From NCBI GenBank assembly GCA_964035545.1, contig OZ037765.1, positions 16,672,698 to 16,736,697 on the forward strand: 64,000 nt of DNA. The letters run 5' to 3'. The notes under the pieces were generated by a model. That model did no database searches, was not told the origin of the DNA, and worked only from the letters and a program-made list of their open reading frames with translations. Position numbers and translations under genes: made by a program. This document shows, piece after piece, positions 40,301-50,683 of this stretch; the stretch's first letter is position 1; the number at the start of each line of letters is the position of its first letter. The stretch comes from Bugula neritina (Eukaryota; Bryozoa; Gymnolaemata; Cheilostomatida; Bugulidae).

Positions 40301-43300
40301 TCTCCATGGAGCAACACCACAGGTGACTCTGATGCTGACAATAACATGAGACGTAATTCTCTCACACCAATTGATTTGAGACGAAATGACTCTGGCAGGT
40401 CTGTTACTTTTGGTACAGACAATGAGCGTTCCACTTCACCAGATGGTCTATCCAGAAACCCCTCCACTCGTGACTATTCAACAGGCACCCAACTCTCACG
40501 GCATGATTCTTCGCATTCCTACCAGAGTTTCTTATCTACTCCTATACTCAGCAGGAGCGGCAGTCTCAGGTTACCTCCCACTGAGGTAGGCCTAAATTTC
40601 ACATTTAGTTTGTTGGCTCTGAGTATAAGACAGAAACCTAATGTACATTTAATATATAGGAGAAGCTTAAAATGTTGTATTTATGGCAGCACTTCTCATC
40701 ATAAAAGTTTTGCTTGTAACTTGGCTTTCTAATTATATTAACCAAAAGTTTTTTAATTATGAAATATGTTAAACGTATAAACAGTATGACTCTGTATAGG
40801 AGGTGTATAAGGTGAGTCTAGTGAAACCAACTGCAGCTACTAACCTTGGGATAACTGTGCTTGGGACACAAGTAGATGACACATTATTTGCCTGCGTAAA
40901 ATCTCTCAATAAGAATGGACTAGCTTACTTGGATGGAAATATCAAAGTTGGTCACAAAATACTCCAGGTATATTTCTGTCCTAATATTCGTTTGCTTACA
41001 ACTTGGCATAATCTGAAAGCTGCATGGTGATTCGTTATTATTTAGTTAGTCTTTTCAAACAAGGTCTATCAAACCTATAACAGACTGAGCTTTAAACGAC
41101 TGTTGCAAAACATGAGGCTCCATTGCATTAGGTTAGTTGGGTTTCCTAGTAAGTCTATCTATTTACTCTAGAGGCTAAAAAGACGCAGTCTTACATTTTT
41201 GTTTGCAAAACCTCTCCAACAAGCTACTGACATTGTAACTGCATTTGCATTGTGGGTTTTCTGTGATAACTTTCTGTTATGTATAATTGGTAATTTAGTC
41301 ATACAAGTTTGTGGGCACAGCAATAGCAAACCAGGAGTCTAGGTTTATATGTGCACTTTTGCTAACAGAACTGATGATATAAATTTACAAGTTTTATATA
41401 ATTTCTAAAAACCGTCTCAACAATATGTGCACCTACTATAGATAAATGGAGAAGAGGTAACCGGGACCAGTGAAAGTGATATACAAGCTCACTGTGTGAA
41501 TTTAATAAAGGAGTCTGAGGGCTCAGTTAATATCGTATTATCACGGGGCACAAATGAGAGCCACTCTGACGATTTCGTTCTCACACAAGAGGAAGATGAC
41601 ATTGAGTAAATACTAAATATTTCCTTTAACGATATAGTTTCATGTCATTACTAAGTGTCATTGCAAACCTACTGCTAAGTAGAAATATAAGTCATGTGAT
41701 AGCTATGGAAGTTGTTATTGCTAACTAATGAAGTGAAACGGAACTGTATTTGTGTTTATAATGTCTGACAGGCTCAGTGATGGTGATGACCAGTTGGGCG
41801 AGTTAGGTGATGAAAAATTATTAAGAGGTCCTGTACCACGTAGAATATTCGGTCCATCGGTTACTACAACTGATGAAGACACTGATGCAGATGGTAGGTC
41901 TCTAATTCTTATCACTTAATTTTTTATTATATGTAATATTTTATTCGGGGGGAAAAATTGATAGCTGGAAAATGTTTTACTTTTTTACATAAAGCATTTT
42001 ATCATATTATTCTCATTCAATTAACTGCTATATTCATTTTATTTGTTTTTCCAATAGATTATGTTTTGTTTTGACAGGAACTGATGACTTCTCGCTAGTA
42101 ATCAAGCAGCTCAGTAATGATCTGCGTGATACTGAATACACTGACAGTGAAGTGTCTGTAACAGATACAGTCACTGAAGATAGTAGTGTTGATTTTGATT
42201 TGCCTGATGAGTCTCAGTTCCTTGAAGCCAGTATTAGATTGACTAGAAAAGACATAAACTTCGCTCAGTCTGATGATCTCAATGATAACTCTAGCTCTGA
42301 TACTGATTATGTCATCAGTGATGATGATATCGTACCAAACTCTACAAGTTAGTTTGATAATCAGCTGGTCATCTGTATAATCATGCAATCATTTTTCTCT
42401 TCACTTGATTTAGCCATGCTTTAGATGTTTTAGTTAATGTGAATATTCTTAAAAAACCTAAATTGTTAGATTCTTTTAATAAATATTTCGAGTAATTTTA
42501 TTAATCACATCTATTAGAAACTTACAGCAAGTTTAAAAGTGATTTTACCCTCACAGAATTTTTGATAAATATAATACTGTTAACGATGTAAAATATAACT
42601 GCCATGTTTTTATGTTATGGAATTGTAGAATACAATACGGATGATCTTCATGCCCACGACACTGACAGCGATTTCCATATGAAAAATATAGATGCTTTAG
42701 GTGACTGGGATACCAGTGGCAGAAGTGACAGGAATTATGATAGCAGTGCTTTACCAGGTAACATGTTTCACATCCAAATAGATCTTATTTTTTTAAGCTG
42801 AGTCATTATTAACTTGGTGTTTGCTGAATTAAACTCCCATAAAGTTTTTAAAACAACTTTTTGTTGTAAATCTATAACATGAAGATAAATTACTGCCTTT
42901 GACTGTTTTCCTATTTGAGATTTTGAGCTAAGAAACACTGCATCCTGTTAGTTAAAGCAAATATTGTTAGGCTGTTTTTTCAATTAACAAATCGTATATC
43001 ATAGAAGAAATAGTTGCTTGCAAATTATGTTGGAGACTAAAGCCGATTGTTGAAAAACTGCTGATGGCTCTCCCATACTGTAACTACTCCTGACATGATT
43101 GTTAATAAGCATGTTGCTGCCACTGCTACTATGAATGAGCATTGCACCATCCAAATATGTATTCTATTAAATGAAAGTGGTTGTAACTTAACTAAATGAT
43201 GTCAGTGGCTACATTTATTTTGTTAGTTTTTAATATGAATTTGAATATCAACACTGAAAAGCACAGTCTAGTCAGCAAGTTACAAAATCTTTTATCAAAC

Positions 43301-46300
43301 GTTTATTAAACTTAGCGTATGATATTTATTATTTCATCAATTGATAGATATTTATTTTTGTTTAGCAAATTCTTTAGTTTTCAAATCCATGCAGGTTTCA
43401 AACTCATTATAAATCAGCAGTAGTGGGTAAACTGAGTTTATTCTTTAGCATTTGATGTATCAATTGTTGGTCAATTACTTTTAGTGAATTTTCAATATAT
43501 ATGTAGTTTGACATTATGAGACTGTTGTTTTTCTTATTAGAAACTTGACTAACTGACTTTATCTAAAGTCATTTAAATTAAATATTCATTCATTTTAGCA
43601 ACTGTGTTCTCCATTCTCATAATTGAAATTTTGAAACAAGATTTAACCATTCAGCAAAGCAACATAATTTCAAATTTTAGGTGCTACTTCAGACCTGCAT
43701 GATAGAGAAGAGACTGTGAGTGTAAAGCACGCACACACAACTCCTACTAGTGATAATCTTGGTCCAATGCTACTTGATAAACAAGGAGATGAAAAATCGA
43801 TTGAGTTAAGGAGAAGAAATCTGCAAACTTCCAAGAAGGGGTTTAAGCAAATTCCAGTTAGAGAGACCTCACTAGAACATTCAGGTCTTGAGCAACTCTC
43901 TGGTACAGAAGGGAAACACTTAGATAAGCAAGAAAGTGGTAATGACACATCCGATTGTGACATAACTGCTGCACCTACTAGTTTTCATCAAACTGAACAG
44001 GCGCCAAACAGCAGCGTTACACAAGATCTGTTTTCTCTCAATCTCACAATGTCTTGGGTAAGTTCTGTAAACAGTTTTATGGCAGGTCACTGCAGAACTT
44101 AATACTTGAGCAAGAAAATTAGCAACTATTTTATCTTGCTAAAAGAAATACTTAACAGCTTCTACCTAATTTTAATTCAAGTCATTCCTTTTTTGTTTAA
44201 CACGCATAGACCACTAGTCAATTTGCGTTTTCCACTAGCGAGATCTTTGGATGCACAGAAGCTACTGTTAAACTAACCATGGTGTTTTTCAGTGATAAAA
44301 GCCAATAAGCAGTAACTTTCTAGATTATTGATTTTTGAGTGGCTTAGGAATTAAATTGGTTTTTGTTATTAAATTTTTGATGTAGTTGGCTGATCGGCCA
44401 CTTCAGCCAGATATTTGAAGTGTTGGTCTAACACTTCAAACAAATCTGTGTTGATATATGCAAACCATTAATTTCTAGCAATTTAACACTTTAACAAACA
44501 CTTTCAACAAATATGAAACGCTAGTCCGCCTTTGTTTAACAGTTGTATCCGTAGCTTTCTACACTTTCAAAACTGTTAGTATGGCTCATCTAACACAAGT
44601 GTAAGAGCTTTCAACAAAATGCTATTTAGTGAGTAAATTTTTCGTCAAAATCTCCATTACTGCATCTAACTGTTCACATAAATGTTATCTGAATGGTGGT
44701 CTGTTTTAATACATTGAAGTCACGTGGCTTTGTAGACAATACTGAGAACTGTACCAATCTTGTAGATAAAAAGTCTGACATTAGTCACAACGCCTGCCAG
44801 GAGTCTGTACAATGACAGTTCTCTTGAAGGCATTATCACACTGATCCGTAATAAAATAACAAATGATGATGTATATGAGGAGTTCAGACAACTCAAGTCT
44901 CTCAAGCCTACAGATAATTGTGAGGCTGGAAAGTTGAAAGAAAACAAAGCCAAGAATCGGTTCAGAAATGTGCTGCCTTGTTAGTATGACTAATGTTTAG
45001 CATGACTGTAGTTTACTCCTGGTGAAACTTTTAATCTTTAGTACTTCATTATTGAACTAACTCTGAAGTTCACGTTCCTCCGTTTTATTATTTCCATTTA
45101 CATAATACCTTTCATCTATTCTATTTTTCCAAACTTTAAGGCTATATATTATATTTTAAAAAATAAGTTATGATGTGGTCATGTGTAGCCGTTGCTATTC
45201 AAAAGGTGTGATATTCTCTCTATTTAGATGATTCCACAAGAGTAAAACTAAACTCCAAGGATGACTATATAAATGCCAGCTTCATAGAAAAACAGTTAGG
45301 TAAAAAGATACACAAGTACATAGCTTGTCAGGGCCCTACTCCTCAAACTGCTGCTAGCTTCTGGCAAATGATTATTGAACAAGGAATTACTGTTGTTGCC
45401 ATGGCAACACAGGATGTGGAGGGAGGCAAAGTCAAGTGCCACAGGTATTGGCCTGATGCTCCTCATACAACTTTAACTGTTGGTGGATCAAGTGAAGGGT
45501 GAGTAGAGTGTATGGTGTACCGTAGGTTCCTCGATATTCTTATAGGAACTGATCGCCTAGTACATAAATAGAGTTTATTTAATGTCGAAATAGCAAAAAT
45601 ATTTCTGCAAGTATTATAGTGAATCCTATTTCACCTTTGTTACCTGAAGGTTCAGGGTTTCCAGTTTCTATTTAGATATGAAGTGACATTGGTTCGAGTC
45701 GTTGAATTACAAGACTTTGATATTCGCCAATTGCTTGTAAAAGAAGTGAGTAGTGGCAGAGTTTACGAAGTGAGACACATGAATTACACTAGGTGGCCTG
45801 ACCACGTCGTGCCCGAGTCTGCCACACCTCTTCTTCAGGTATATCAGTCTATTATTAAATATAGATTTACTTGTAATTCATTCTTCTCTAAGTACTGCTT
45901 ATGAAGGGTACTGACTAGTAAATCACAACATTTAAATCTAAATTGGAATCTAAAGAACAAAATGGTAGATTGTGAGAGTTAATAAGATTTACTCTAACTT
46001 GTATTTGGGTATAGTAGGAGTAAAGTGTCTGAAGGTTAGAGTTCATTTGTGATAATATCTTGCTTAATCATTTCAGTTTATTCGAGTGATGCATGAGCTT
46101 TATAACCGAAGTCAATCTGGTGCCGAAAAGCTGTGCCCTATCTTAGTTCACTGTAGTGCTGGTATCGGTAGGACCGGTACTTTAATTACACTGGACCTGG
46201 TCTTGGCTAGCATAGAAAAGGATCTCAAGTTCAACATTCATCAAATAGTCACTGAGTTGCGAGCACAACGGCCGGGCATGATACAAACTAAAGTAAGTTG

Positions 46301-46906
46301 CTACAGGCATGTCCATTTTATGCTGTTGAAATGAAATTCTTGAAAAGGTTTATTTAATGACCGGAGTAATGCACGGCTTTCTATTGTGAGTAGTGTGGAA
46401 CTGCATATGGAAGAAACTAGAATATAAATTCTATGGTGTTTTTAAAACATTCAGGCTTTTACTAATCATTTTTTGTTTTATTTAGAAGTGTGGGCATCAC
46501 TAAAACAGTAAACCACAATTTAATTACATAATTTTATATGATAAGGTTTCAATGACCATTGCAAAAATTTGAGCAGTATATAAGTATTATATTGTTTACT
46601 TTGATTTTGTGTATGGTAAGGGCAATAAGCAGTGTTAATGGTTTATTCCTCCTATTTGTAACTTAAGTGATTGCAGCACATCTCTCCCTCTTATTCTTAT
46701 TAAACAGAAGTTTTAGCAATGACTAGGAGAAATGCTCACTCACGCACTTTATTGTTTTACATGCCCTTAACTGGTGCTACTGCTTTGTTTCTGTGTGTCT
46801 GACGAGAGCGGTGATGTCTGGTTGTATTTTGCAGGACCAATATCTATTCTGTTACACTGCTGCTCTTGAAGCTCTGGAAACACTTAAAAAAGTTCCTTCC
46901 TTGTGA
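19800..46906 (+). CDS. PTPN13: PTPN13-like protein tyrosine phosphatase (KIND-FERM-5xPDZ-PTP), complete
   Basis: An apparent orthologue of non-receptor tyrosine phosphatase 13 (PTP-BAS, PTP-BL, FAP-1), a large submembrane scaffold that dephosphorylates tyrosine on membrane-linked and junction proteins. I traced 47 coding exons with GT-AG junctions. All phases match and the total is 9,312 nt (about 3,103 aa plus stop), longer than the roughly 2,485-aa human protein, mainly through Ser/Asp/Glu-rich linkers. Domain order: KIND (residues 1-188), FERM (about 529-888), PDZ1 (about 976-1057), PDZ2 (1406-1497), PDZ3 (1547-1640), PDZ4 (1970-2052), PDZ5 (2383-2470) and PTP (about 2830-3095), the same as in vertebrates. 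The catalytic motif HCSAGIGRTG is intact, with Cys near residue 3034 (46152-46154), as is the WPD aspartate (45800-45802). The start is the ATG at 19800, preceded by an in-frame stop. Weak points are the acceptor of exon 6 (23537) and the donor of exon 34; alternative exons would not be seen. Confidence 0.95.
22719..25504 (+). CDS. PTPN13: exons 5-9: KIND-FERM linker
   Basis: Exons 22719-22775, 23537-23976, 24073-24318, 24606-24807 and 25430-25504. This is low-complexity sequence rich in Ser, His, Tyr and Pro, with no domain. The last exon carries GPEFVRVASQPIKKLKDILP, matching the conserved PEFVKM segment just before the FERM domain of PTPN13. The start of exon 6 is uncertain: the first AG (23527-23528) would break the frame, while the AG at 23535-23536 keeps it. 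Confidence 0.75.
26189..29265 (+). CDS. PTPN13: exons 10-16: FERM domain
   Basis: Exons 26189-26360, 26566-26722, 26859-27044, 27366-27465, 27571-27621, 28272-28486 and 29067-29265. F1 (ubiquitin-like) begins at VTVLIEMLTGERLQLSCP. F2 holds the diagnostic YLQLRRDIIEDRL and LALQAEYGDYD. F3 (PH-like) includes ELHEYGIHFYSVYK and ends at KYLIWLSEEHHAFLM. The FERM domain places the protein at the plasma membrane through phosphoinositides and membrane-protein tails. The exon 16 acceptor was set at 29066 because the AG three bases earlier gives a stop. Exon 16 continues into a very acidic Glu/Asp run. Confidence 0.92.
27671..27754. repeat. AT/GT-rich microsatellite in PTPN13 intron
   Basis: Impure (TA)n, (ATAC)n and (GT)n tracts in intron 14, about 50 bp after the donor of the 51-bp exon 14. 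Confidence 0.85.
29696..30201 (+). CDS. PTPN13: exons 17-18: microexon and FERM-PDZ1 linker
   Basis: Exon 17 (29696-29728) is a 33-bp microexon coding PPSKSMRIATK. It is phase 0 on both sides, so it could be skipped without changing the frame. Exon 18 (30027-30201) is a Pro/Ser-rich linker leading into PDZ1. The microexon has a strong pyrimidine tract and CTTAG acceptor; its inclusion is inferred, not proven. Confidence 0.65.
30293..30965 (+). CDS. PTPN13: exons 19-20: PDZ1
   Basis: Exons 30293-30520 and 30661-30965. PDZ1 begins at FVVVKLHRDS with a carboxylate-binding loop SGIGIKL (a GLGF variant), then IGDRVVAINGIS. The intron falls after STEG, and the fold finishes with VELIVSQ in the next exon. 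The rest of exon 20 is a Ser/His-rich linker. Confidence 0.9.
31582..32564 (+). CDS. PTPN13: exons 21-23: PDZ1-PDZ2 linker
   Basis: Exons 31582-31852, 32014-32285 and 32395-32564. Exon 21 starts with a short, probably helical stretch (LKAELEAEVAALKAE). Exons 22 and 23 are rich in Ser, Gln and acidic residues, with many possible phosphorylation sites and no domain. Confidence 0.8.
33058..33726 (+). CDS. PTPN13: exons 24-25: PDZ2
   Basis: Exons 33058-33214 and 33511-33726. The domain runs from YSLVLHKINQSLGLNVT into GGTNTSVKHGAIYVKSLVP, then IGDRVISVNS and THKQAVEALRN, the closest PDZ match to vertebrate PTPN13 in this gene. In vertebrates PDZ2 binds C-terminal tails of receptors and adaptors. 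The intron lies in the beta2-beta3 region where vertebrates splice in five extra residues. Confidence 0.93.
34014..35752 (+). CDS. PTPN13: exons 26-28: linker, PDZ3, linker
   Basis: Exons 34014-34161, 34659-34873 and 35435-35752. Exon 26 is linker. PDZ3 starts in exon 27 (LEVTLTKGSSGLGFSVLGG; VRVKKIFPLGAAAQ; LGDVILRVNDESVEGLS) and ends early in exon 28 (LVKLYICRP). The rest of exon 28 is a Ser/Thr-rich linker. Confidence 0.9.
35884..37630 (+). CDS. PTPN13: exons 29-31: PDZ3-PDZ4 linker
   Basis: Exons 35884-36050, 36417-36589 and 37236-37630. No domain is seen. The sequence is rich in Ser, Thr, Asn and Glu. Exon 29 contains a charged, probably helical segment (EFESKLRARKAGDYSLPTP). Phases agree on both sides. 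Confidence 0.8.
37784..38667 (+). CDS. PTPN13: exons 32-33: PDZ4 and linker
   Basis: Exons 37784-37936 and 38275-38667. PDZ4: IVKVTLEKDSYGSLGFSVAG, GGCYIKKIIKDPA, LRAGDRLLE, then VNGHSI and TVTITVLRPL. These match vertebrate PDZ4 (SLGFTVTKG, CYVHDVIQDPA). A long acidic and Ser-rich linker follows in exon 33. Confidence 0.9.
39374..40585 (+). CDS. PTPN13: exons 34-36: PDZ4-PDZ5 linker
   Basis: Exons 39374-39563, 39910-40123 and 40297-40585. Exon 34 is very acidic. It has two donors in the same phase: a canonical GT after 39563 and a GC (AAAAG/GCAAAT) after 39512, which differ by 51 nt. Exon 35 is acidic with a weak donor (AG/GTTTTG). Exon 36 is rich in Arg-Asn-Ser repeats of basic/Ser character and leads into PDZ5. 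Confidence 0.72.
40800..41605 (+). CDS. PTPN13: exons 37-38: PDZ5
   Basis: Exons 40800-40967 and 41442-41605. PDZ5: VYKVSLVKPTAATNLGITVL, FACVKSLNKNGLAYLDGNIK, VGHKILQ, then INGEEVTGTS and SVNIVLSRG. The usual GDR/GDV turn is GHK here. After the fold the exon becomes acidic. Confidence 0.88.
41772..44057 (+). CDS. PTPN13: exons 39-42: acidic PDZ5-PTP linker
   Basis: Exons 41772-41893, 42078-42347, 42629-42757 and 43681-44057. Strikingly acidic, with Asp/Ser/Thr words such as DTDADG and SDTDYVISDDDI; no domain. The last exon contains a basic patch (IELRRRNLQTSKKGFKQ). All phases agree. Confidence 0.78.
44766..46906 (+). CDS. PTPN13: exons 43-47: catalytic PTP domain and stop
   Basis: Exons 44766-44979, 45228-45498, 45676-45838, 46077-46292 and 46835-46906. 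Classical PTP motifs in order: KNRFRNVLPYD (Phe where Tyr is usual), DDYINASFIE, YIACQGPTPQT, VEGGKVKCHRYWP, the WPD loop TRWPDHVVPE, the P-loop VHCSAGIGRTG with the catalytic Cys and Arg, and the Q-loop PGMIQTKDQYLFCY. All residues needed for catalysis are present. The acceptor at 44765 was chosen because an earlier AG (44735) leads to a stop. TGA at 46904-46906. Confidence 0.94.
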
Positions 46907-46958
46907 CAGACTGTGTGTACACAGTTTAGAGTAGCTTATTAAAATATCAGACAACACA

Positions 46959-46964
46959 AATAAA
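46959..46964 (+). terminator. poly(A) signal of the PTPN13-like gene
   Basis: AATAAA 53 bp after the stop codon. A second AATAAA at 47470-47475 could serve a longer 3' UTR. Which is used cannot be told from sequence. Confidence 0.5.
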
Positions 46965-47589
46965 TTGCAACAGATATTACGAGCAGCTTCACCACTGTAC
47001 TCAATATTTTATTAATTGAAAACTAAACTTGTATGCAGATCAACTTTTTGCTTTCATTAATATTTTTTAAAAGATCACTGTAATAGCCACTTGTGCCTGT
47101 TATTGTACTAATGGTCATGTTTTCACAATGCATCAAGTAGTTCAATTATTATTATTATTATTTATATTTAATGAGAATTTATAGGACTAAATGTTCTTTT
47201 AAACTAGAATACTTGTTAATTACTTACCTCAGAATACTGATTTGTTTTTATACCTATTGTAGAAATTTGAATATTACTCATTAAAATAGTTGATTGTGTT
47301 ATTAATTTATTGCAGTAACATGTTATTATTCTTATAGTGTCAATGCTTTTGTATGTGTATGTAAATTAGTGCAAAGTTTGCTTTAATTACTGTTGATTGA
47401 TATATGATCAGCTGCATTTATTTATTACTTATATATTTATTTTATTTTTGGTAATGATTTGTATATCATAATAAAGATGCATAAATCTGTAAATTAATGT
47501 TTCTCATCAACCTTTAGTCTTTCTAAATTTTATGGTGCAGCATAAGTTCATGTACACGAGTATTTAGCTGCTTAATTTTAATAAATTAC

Positions 47590-47658
47590 TATATATATAT
47601 ATATATGTATATATATATGTATATAATTATATGTATATATATGTATGTATATATATAG
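47590..47658. repeat. (TA)n/(TATG)n microsatellite
   Basis: About 70 bp of alternating TA with interspersed G, between the phosphatase gene and the small downstream gene. Confidence 0.85.
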
Positions 47659-47823
47659 CATGGTGTCAACAATGACAAAGTTTAAATAATACGTTGTGTC
47701 TTGCGGTTAGTTCAACAATCGAAATAACTAAAAGTTTACTCTGTATCAAACTCTTGGTGAAGCTAGTTGATAATTCCGCTCTCTCTGTTCTCAGATATAA
47801 TATTCGCTTATATTATCCACACA

Positions 47824-48734
47824 ATGTATTCTAAGAAGTACTCAATCTGTGATAACACATCTATGACTACCAGCATGAATGAGATTGTCTCTCCAGTATA
47901 CACTTTCACTGAGTAAGTTTATTTGTAACTTCTTTTAAGATAAGTAAAAAATTTCTAGCGTACTAATAAAATTTTATATAATAAGATATTGTCATAGGTG
48001 ATTATATATCTATTACTAATATTAGATTAACATTTATAGCATTTATTTATAGAAAATAAAATATATACGTAGAAATTTGTTATAGACTGAAACTTTTCAC
48101 TTTATAGTATATAAAATTTTAAATATTAGTTGGTACGTAGTGCTATACATAATGGACGCCGTAATGCATCACAGTAGAAAATATTATGCAGCAGGAAATG
48201 CAATTCCAAGGGATGCTTATTTTGTTGTTTACTTAACCTCTACTAGTGATTATAGCATATGATGTTATGTGGTTAATATATAAATTATACATTACAAAAG
48301 GAATTTTATTATGAGCATGCAGGCCAATGTGACAGTCTATGAAACATGATTTTAGAAATCTAAATGAAGTTATAGAGATGAAAGTCTTCATTAAAAACGT
48401 AAAGAGTGCTATTGGTAGAGATGGATTAGATGATGGAGTATGTGTGTTTGAGAAAGTGATAGACCATAGGATAACATTGGAAGATATTGAAGAGGAAGAT
48501 AATGATGAAGTTGTCTCCCCAATTAGTAACAAGAAGGCAACCTTTAAATCTACATTCTGCAATGTACTTGGTAACATCAGAAGAAAAATTAGGAACAGCA
48601 GTGACAGTGACACTAAAGCTATATCCTATAGACAAAAGAAAATACGTTGCTCCAAAATTAGACTAAATATAAAATGGCTAAAGGCTGTTAAATCTTGTTT
48701 TACAACAAGGAGTGATCAGTATTCTTTATACTGA
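47824..48734 (+). CDS. candidate two-exon small gene of unknown function, about 155 aa
   Basis: I do not recognise it. Exon 1 (47824-47912) opens with ATG (MYSKKYSICDN) and ends in ACTGA/GTAAGT. Exon 2 (48356-48734) begins after GATTTTAG and runs to a TGA; the phases match (2 to 1). The product would have an acidic middle (LEDIEEEDNDEVVSP) and a basic C-terminal half rich in Lys and Arg (CNVLGNIRRKIRNSS; QKKIRCSKIRLNIKWLK). There is no signal peptide or membrane segment. A simpler reading is a single-exon ORF from the ATG at 48339 (131 aa). AATAAA follows near 48977. The excellent donor and matched phase favour a real gene, but the polypyrimidine tract of the acceptor is weak. Confidence 0.4.
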
Positions 48735-50536
48735 AATACCAGCGATTAGCTTGTATCTATTTGAATGTAAAACATTTATTTATTACTATGACTATACATA
48801 TGTATACATGTATATATTTTTATTACCACACCATTATAGTACATACGTGTCAGTTAGATAAGAACTATAGCTAGTAGCAACTTGGATATGTATGCATCCA
48901 GAATCTGCTAATTTTTTGGGTGGAGCCTCATTTATTTTTTATAATTGTACATGTATAGTAAAAATATTTTAGTGGAATAAACTATTATTATATTGAATAA
49001 TATACTAATTGAATTCATGTTGTAATATGACTCTTAAAAAAATTGATATAGCATGCATTAAATACATGGTGAAGTTTTCCCAGCTGCAAGTAAACACTGG
49101 AATTGTTATTGACATAGTAATCACATGTGTTGGTAGCGTCTTGAATGTCAAACTACACCCAACTTAATGGCAGCTCACCGAAAACACAGCAGCTGCAAAA
49201 ACATGGATATGATTTACACTAAATTTAATAAACCTTTGTATTTTTACGCAAAAAAACAAATACATGTTTTTCGTAATTATAATGTGCGTGTTTGTGTGTG
49301 TGTGTGTAGCTGACATCCACATGTGCAATGCAACACTAATATGCAGACTAAATGCATTATAACAACAATTTTTTGTTTGAAATGATCAAATGCAATGCAC
49401 AGGTTGTATATATTTATTTGTGCTATTAATTGCTGGCACTTCATTGTTTTATTGCATCACAAAATTTAGTTCTGTTTAACTAACAAGGTTCAACTAATAG
49501 TATGCACATGATTTTGTTAATCAAGTGAAGTATGCAAGAATTTCTGATCAATAATTGATATTTAATCTGTAATAATGTTTAAATGTGTATACTTCTTTGT
49601 TTCCTAATCAGAAGGTAAAGAAAATAAGAACATATTTTATTAATTCAATAGATTTGAGTAACTGTAGCCTGCATGATTTGTAAATAAATAGAATTTTTTA
49701 CTTAATGTTTAGCACATGTACTGGATCAATCTCTTCGCAGGTTAGTGACATTTAAGCACATCACATTCTTCACCAGGCTTTTACAAAATAGTAAGCATAA
49801 TTGGTTGCATGTCTAACAGCCATTTCACAATGGTTTTAACTAAACCTTCAAGGTATTGTGACATTCTTACTATTTCCTCCATGTGCTAATGCTTGAATCA
49901 GATAGAGTTTCACTACACAATATGTGGGATTCAGTTTATTGTGGCTAAAACCACCATATATCATTTATAAAAGTTTAGCAATAAAATAGAGTAGCATGAA
50001 TATATATATATATATTCAATAATACTACTTTCTAAATTGATTATTAAAGTTCATGATGATGTGCTTATTAGGATCAAATTCTATCACAATGTCTTCTGGT
50101 GCCTTCTCCGTCTAAATCATCTGTGAATTCAGTTACTTGCTGTACTTTTCTCTTTTAAAACTGCTCCTGATTCTGTAATGAGAAAACACATGAATGTGAA
50201 ACAAAGAAAAACAGCATGCATTAGAATTTGTATTTACTACCAGAATATAAGGCAGGAAATAACTTGAATAAAACTTTCAATCGCTGTCGTACAGCTGAGC
50301 ATACTGGCATAGATGTGAAATATACTGATTTCTGAAAACTCTAATTAACTTTAGAAAGTTGTGGCCACCGCCAGGTATGATGCAATAACTCTATTGGGAA
50401 ACTGAGTTCAGCCAAAGCCAGGATTTGAATCACAAATAACATGTTTTGCATTTCTTTTAAGCTTTTGGAATTTGCTTCAAGCTCTTATTTTACTCTTGCA
50501 TAGGTTTGCAGGATCATGGCGGTAAAAAGTGACATA
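48735..50536. other. AT-rich intergenic sequence
   Basis: No supported gene. It contains a short (GT)n run at 49287-49308 and a (TA)n run at 50000-50015. Confidence 0.4.
49287..49308. repeat. (GT)n microsatellite
   Basis: A run of about nine GT units in otherwise AT-rich intergenic DNA. Confidence 0.8.
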
Positions 50537-50683
50537 GTCTGGCAGAACTGGGGGTTAGGTTCGCAATCTCGGATAAAGTTTTTTCTCTTTTGATTATTTA
50601 TCTTGAGGGTCCAGGTAGATGTTTCCAGGTGAGTGTGGACCTGCCACCTTTGAGCATTTCGAGAAATCCAAGATGGCCGCCAA
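50537..50683 (+). repeat. left terminal inverted repeat
   Basis: Pairs with 53791-53945. It starts GTCTGGCAGAAC and ends at the AAGATGGCCGCC block, with several small indels relative to its partner. Confidence 0.75.

Larger units (their letters stand above)
46907..47823. other. 3' UTR and intergenic gap
   Basis: AT-rich sequence between the phosphatase stop codon and the next candidate gene. It holds two AATAAA signals and a TA/TATG microsatellite at 47590-47658. No ORF of interest. Confidence 0.5.

Noticed and set aside
44736-44765. Earlier acceptor for PTP exon 43 (after TTTGTAG at 44735)
   Set aside because: Using it gives a stop codon within ten codons in the required frame; the AG at 44765 keeps the frame into the PTP domain.
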